The notes beneath the pieces were generated by a model. It did no database searches and was not told where the DNA came from. It worked only from the letters and a program-made list of their open reading frames with translations. Of a DNA stretch of 20,441 bases, positions 17,501 through 20,441 are shown piece by piece. The DNA is taken from NCBI GenBank assembly GCA_032718475.1, contig JAUCBJ010003837.1:1-20441 (forward strand), given 5' to 3'. Both the position numbers and the translations under genes were made by a program. How positions within the stretch are numbered: the first letter of the stretch is position 1; each line of letters begins with the position of its first letter. Source of the DNA: Nemertoderma westbladi. Lineage: Eukaryota; Xenacoelomorpha; Nemertodermatida; Nemertodermatidae.

Positions 17501-20441
17501 AGACCAATAACAACCCTCTTCGCCGTGCTTCTCTCTGAACCCCAGACCAATAACAACCCTCTTCGCCGTGCTTCTCTCTGAACCCCAGGCCAATAACAAC
17601 CCTCTTCGCCGTGCTTCTCTCTGAACCCCAGGCCAATAACAACCCTCTTCGCCGTGCTTCTCTCTGAACCCCAGACCAATAACAACCCTCTTCGCCGTGC
17701 TTCTCTCTGAACCCCAGACCAATAACAACCCTCTTCGCCGTGCTTCTCTCTGAACCCCAGGCCAATAACAACCCTCTTCGCCGTGCTTCTCTCTGAACCC
17801 CAGGCCAATAACAACCCTCTTCGCCGTGCTTCTCTCTGAACCCCAGGCCAATAACAACCCTCTTCGCCGTGCTTCTCTCTGAACCCCAGACCAATAACAA
17901 CCCTCTTCGCCGTGCTTCTCTCTGAACCCCAGACCAATAACAACCCTCTTCGCCGTGCTTCTCTCTGAACCCCAGACCAATATCAACCCTCTTCGCCGTG
18001 CTTCTCTCTGAACCCCAGGCCAATAACAACCCTCTTCGCCGTGCTTCTCTCTGAACCCCAGACCAATAACAACCTTCTTCGCCGTTCTTCTCTCTGAACC
18101 CCAGACCAATAACAACCCTCTTCGCCGTGCTTCTCTCTGAACCCCAGGCCAATAACAACCCTCTTCGCCGTGCTTCTCTCTGAACCCCAGGCCAATAACA
18201 ACCCTCTTCGCCGTGCTTCTCTCTGAACCCCAGACCAATATCAACCCTCTTCGCCGTGCTTCTCTCTGAACCCCAGGCCAATAACAACCCTCTTCGCCGT
18301 GCTTCTCTCTGAACCCCAGACCAATAACAACCCTCTTCGCCGTGCTTCTCTCTGAACCCCAGGCCAATAACAACCCTCTTCGCCGTGCTTCTCTCTGAAC
18401 CCCAGACCAATAACAACCCTCTTCGCCGTTCTTCTCTCTGAACCCCAGACCAATAACAACCCTCTTCGCCGTGCTTCTCTCTGAACCCCAGGCCAATAAC
18501 AACCCTCTTCGCCGTGCTTCTCTCTGAACCCCAGGCCAATAACAACCCTCTTCGCCGTGCTTCTCTCTGAACCCCAGACCAATATCAACCCTCTTCGCCG
18601 TGCTTCTCTCTGAACCCCAGGCCAATAACAACCCTCTTCGCCGTGCTTCTCTCTGAACCCCAGGCCAATAACAACCCTCTTCGCCGTGCTTCTCTCTGAA
18701 CCCCAGGCCAATATCAACCCTCTTCGCCGTGCTTCTCTCTGAACCCCAGACCAATAACAACCCTCTTCGCCGTGCTTCTCTCTGAACCCCAGACCAATAT
18801 CAACCCTCTTCGCCGTGCTTCTCTCTGAACCCCAGGCCAATAACAACCCTCTTCGCCGTGCTTCTCTCTGAACCCCAGGCCAATAACAACCCTCTTCGCC
18901 GTGCTTCTCTCTGAACCCCAGACCAATAACAACCCTCTTCGCCGTGCTTCTCTCTGAACCCCAGACCAATAACAACCCTCTTCGCCGTGCTTCTCTCTGA
19001 ACCCCAGGCCAATAACAACCCTCTTCGCCGTGCTTCTCTCTGAACCCCAGGCCAATAACAACCCTCTTCGCCGTGCTTCTCTCTGAACCCCAGGCCAATA
19101 ACAACCCTCTTCGCCGTGCTTCTCTCTGAACCCCAGACCAATAACAACCCTCTTCGCCGTGCTTCTCTCTGAACCCCAGACCAATAACAACCCTCTTCGC
19201 CGTGCTTCTCTCTGAACCCCAGGCCAATAACAACCCTCTTCGCCGTGCTTCTCTCTGAACCCCAGACCAATAACAACCCTCTTCGCCGTGCTTCTCTCTG
19301 AACCCCAGACCAATATCAACCCTCTTCGCCGTGCTTCTCTCTGAACCCCAGGCCAATAACAACCCTCTTCGCCGTGCTTCTCTCTGAACCCCAGGCCAAT
19401 AACAACCCTCTTCGCCGTGCTTCTCTCTGAACCCCAGACCAATAACAACCCTCTTCGCCGTGCTTCTCTCTGAACCCCAGGCCAATAACAACCCTCTTCG
19501 CCGTGCTTCTCTCTGAACCCCAGGCCAATAACAACCCTCTTCGCCGTGCTTCTCTCTGAACCCCAGGCCAATAACAACCCTCTTCGCCGTGCTTCTCTCT
19601 GAACCCCAGGCCAATAACAACCCTCTTCGCCGTGCTTCTCTCTGAACCCCAGGCCAATAACAACCCTCTTCGCCGTGCTTCTCTCTGAACCCCAGACCAA
19701 TAACAACCCTCTTCGCCGTGCTTCTCTCTGAACCCCAGGCCAATAACAACCCTCTTCGCCGTGCTTCTCTCTGAACCCCAGACCAATATCAACCCTCTTC
19801 GCCGTGCTTCTCTCTGAACCCCAGGCCAATAACAACCCTCTTCGCCGTGCTTCTCTCTGAACCCCAGACCAATAACAACCTTCTTCGCCGTTCTTCTCTC
19901 TGAACCCCAGACCAATAACAACCCTCTTCGCCGTGCTTCTCTCTGAACCCCAGGCCAATAACAACCCTCTTCGCCGTGCTTCTCTCTGAACCCCAGGCCA
20001 ATAACAACCCTCTTCGCCGTGCTTCTCTCTGAACCCCAGACCAATAACAACCCTCTTCGCCGTGCTTCTCTCTGAACCCCAGACCAATATCAACCCTCTT
20101 CGCCGTGCTTCTCTCTGAACCCCAGGCCAATAACAACCCTCTTCGCCGTGCTTCTCTCTGAACCCCAGACCAATAACAACCCTCTTCGCCGTGCTTCTCT
20201 CTGAACCCCAGACCAATAACAACCCTCTTCGCCGTGCTTCTCTCTGAACCCCAGGCCAATAACAACCCCCTTCGCCGTGCTTCTCTCTGAACCCCAGGCC
20301 AATAACAACCCTCTTCGCCGTGCTTCTCTCTGAACCCCAGACCAATAACAACCCTCTTCGCCGTGCTTCTCTCTGAACCCCAGACCAATAACAACCCTCT
20401 TCGCCGTGCTTCTCTCTGAACCCCAGGCCAATAACAACCCT
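11578..20441 (+). repeat. 43-bp minisatellite array, 206 complete units, continues past right edge
   Basis: Each unit begins AACCCTCTTCGCCG and ends CCAATAAC. From 11578 to the final unit start at 20436 is 8858 bases, exactly 206 x 43, and more than 25 variant units checked along the array all fall on the same register, so no net indel is present. Variation is mostly substitution at a few sites: unit position 35 G/A (CAGGCC or CAGACC), 42 A/T (AATAAC or AATATC), 6 T/C, 10 C/T, and rarer 5 C/T, 16 G/T, 23 T/C and 31 C/T. Positions 35 and 42 vary throughout. The plus strand is pyrimidine-rich (GCTTCTCTCTGAACCCC). No unique sequence interrupts it. The left boundary abuts the duplicated LINE fragment; the right boundary is outside the window. 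Confidence 0.98.

Noticed and set aside
11455-20437. Dozens of long overlapping minus-strand reading frames encoding a 43-residue repeat protein
   Set aside because: They arise because the repeat has no minus-strand stop and its length is not a multiple of three. The starts are TTG rather than ATG, the frames overlap each other in all three registers, and termination depends on a common polymorphism.
11578-20441. CRISPR array
   Set aside because: The 43-bp repeats are directly adjacent with no unique spacers, and the context is a eukaryotic genome.
11578-20441. Telomere-related or centromeric satellite
   Set aside because: Each unit contains AACCCT, a permutation of the animal telomere hexamer, but only once per 43 bp, as expected by chance. 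TTCGCCGTGC does not match the CENP-B box pattern. The 43-bp unit is short for a centromeric satellite; location on a chromosome cannot be seen.

Overview
The window looks like nuclear DNA from an invertebrate animal, most likely a marine deuterostome such as an echinoderm (inference from overall style, not proven). The reasons are GT-AG introns in a receptor-guanylate-cyclase-like gene, two decayed non-LTR retrotransposons, AT-rich spacers full of short tandem repeats, and no operons, Shine-Dalgarno sites or CRISPR.

Layout. 1-1786: 3' part of an RTE-like LINE, broken by two frameshifts and a stop, with a TAG-repeat tail. 1787-3221: AT-rich spacer with small tandem repeats and a 16-G run. 3222-4103: an intronless, unrecognised 293-codon ORF with CCAAT and TATA motifs just upstream. 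4104-5708: AT-rich spacer with a short hairpin and an 18-C run. 5709-6309: a minisatellite built from two alternating units that share TTCTGGGGAAAT. 6710-8697: four exons of a secreted or membrane receptor with an ANF-receptor (natriuretic peptide receptor/receptor guanylate cyclase) extracellular domain; the frame closes at a TAG just before a 15-G run, and no transmembrane, kinase-homology or cyclase exons are visible. 8698-9866: mostly unassigned, with a nested inverted repeat at 9397-9485. 9867-10859: a second, heavily decayed LINE of a different type. 11505-11577: a 73-bp second copy of the 3' end of that LINE's coding region. 11578-20441: a 43-bp tandem repeat, 206 complete units plus 6 bases, running off the right edge.

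The most unusual part is the 43-bp array. Its length and every marker position I checked fit an exact 43-bp register, so there is no net indel over 8.86 kb, while units differ by a small set of base substitutions. Rare linked variants recur in the same multi-unit context, which indicates duplication of blocks of units. Some variants are confined to or enriched at the left edge. The array starts directly at the duplicated LINE fragment. The long minus-strand reading frames in the array are a by-product of the 43-bp period and contain no ATG in the repeat units, so I do not call them genes. I found no new multi-gene system.
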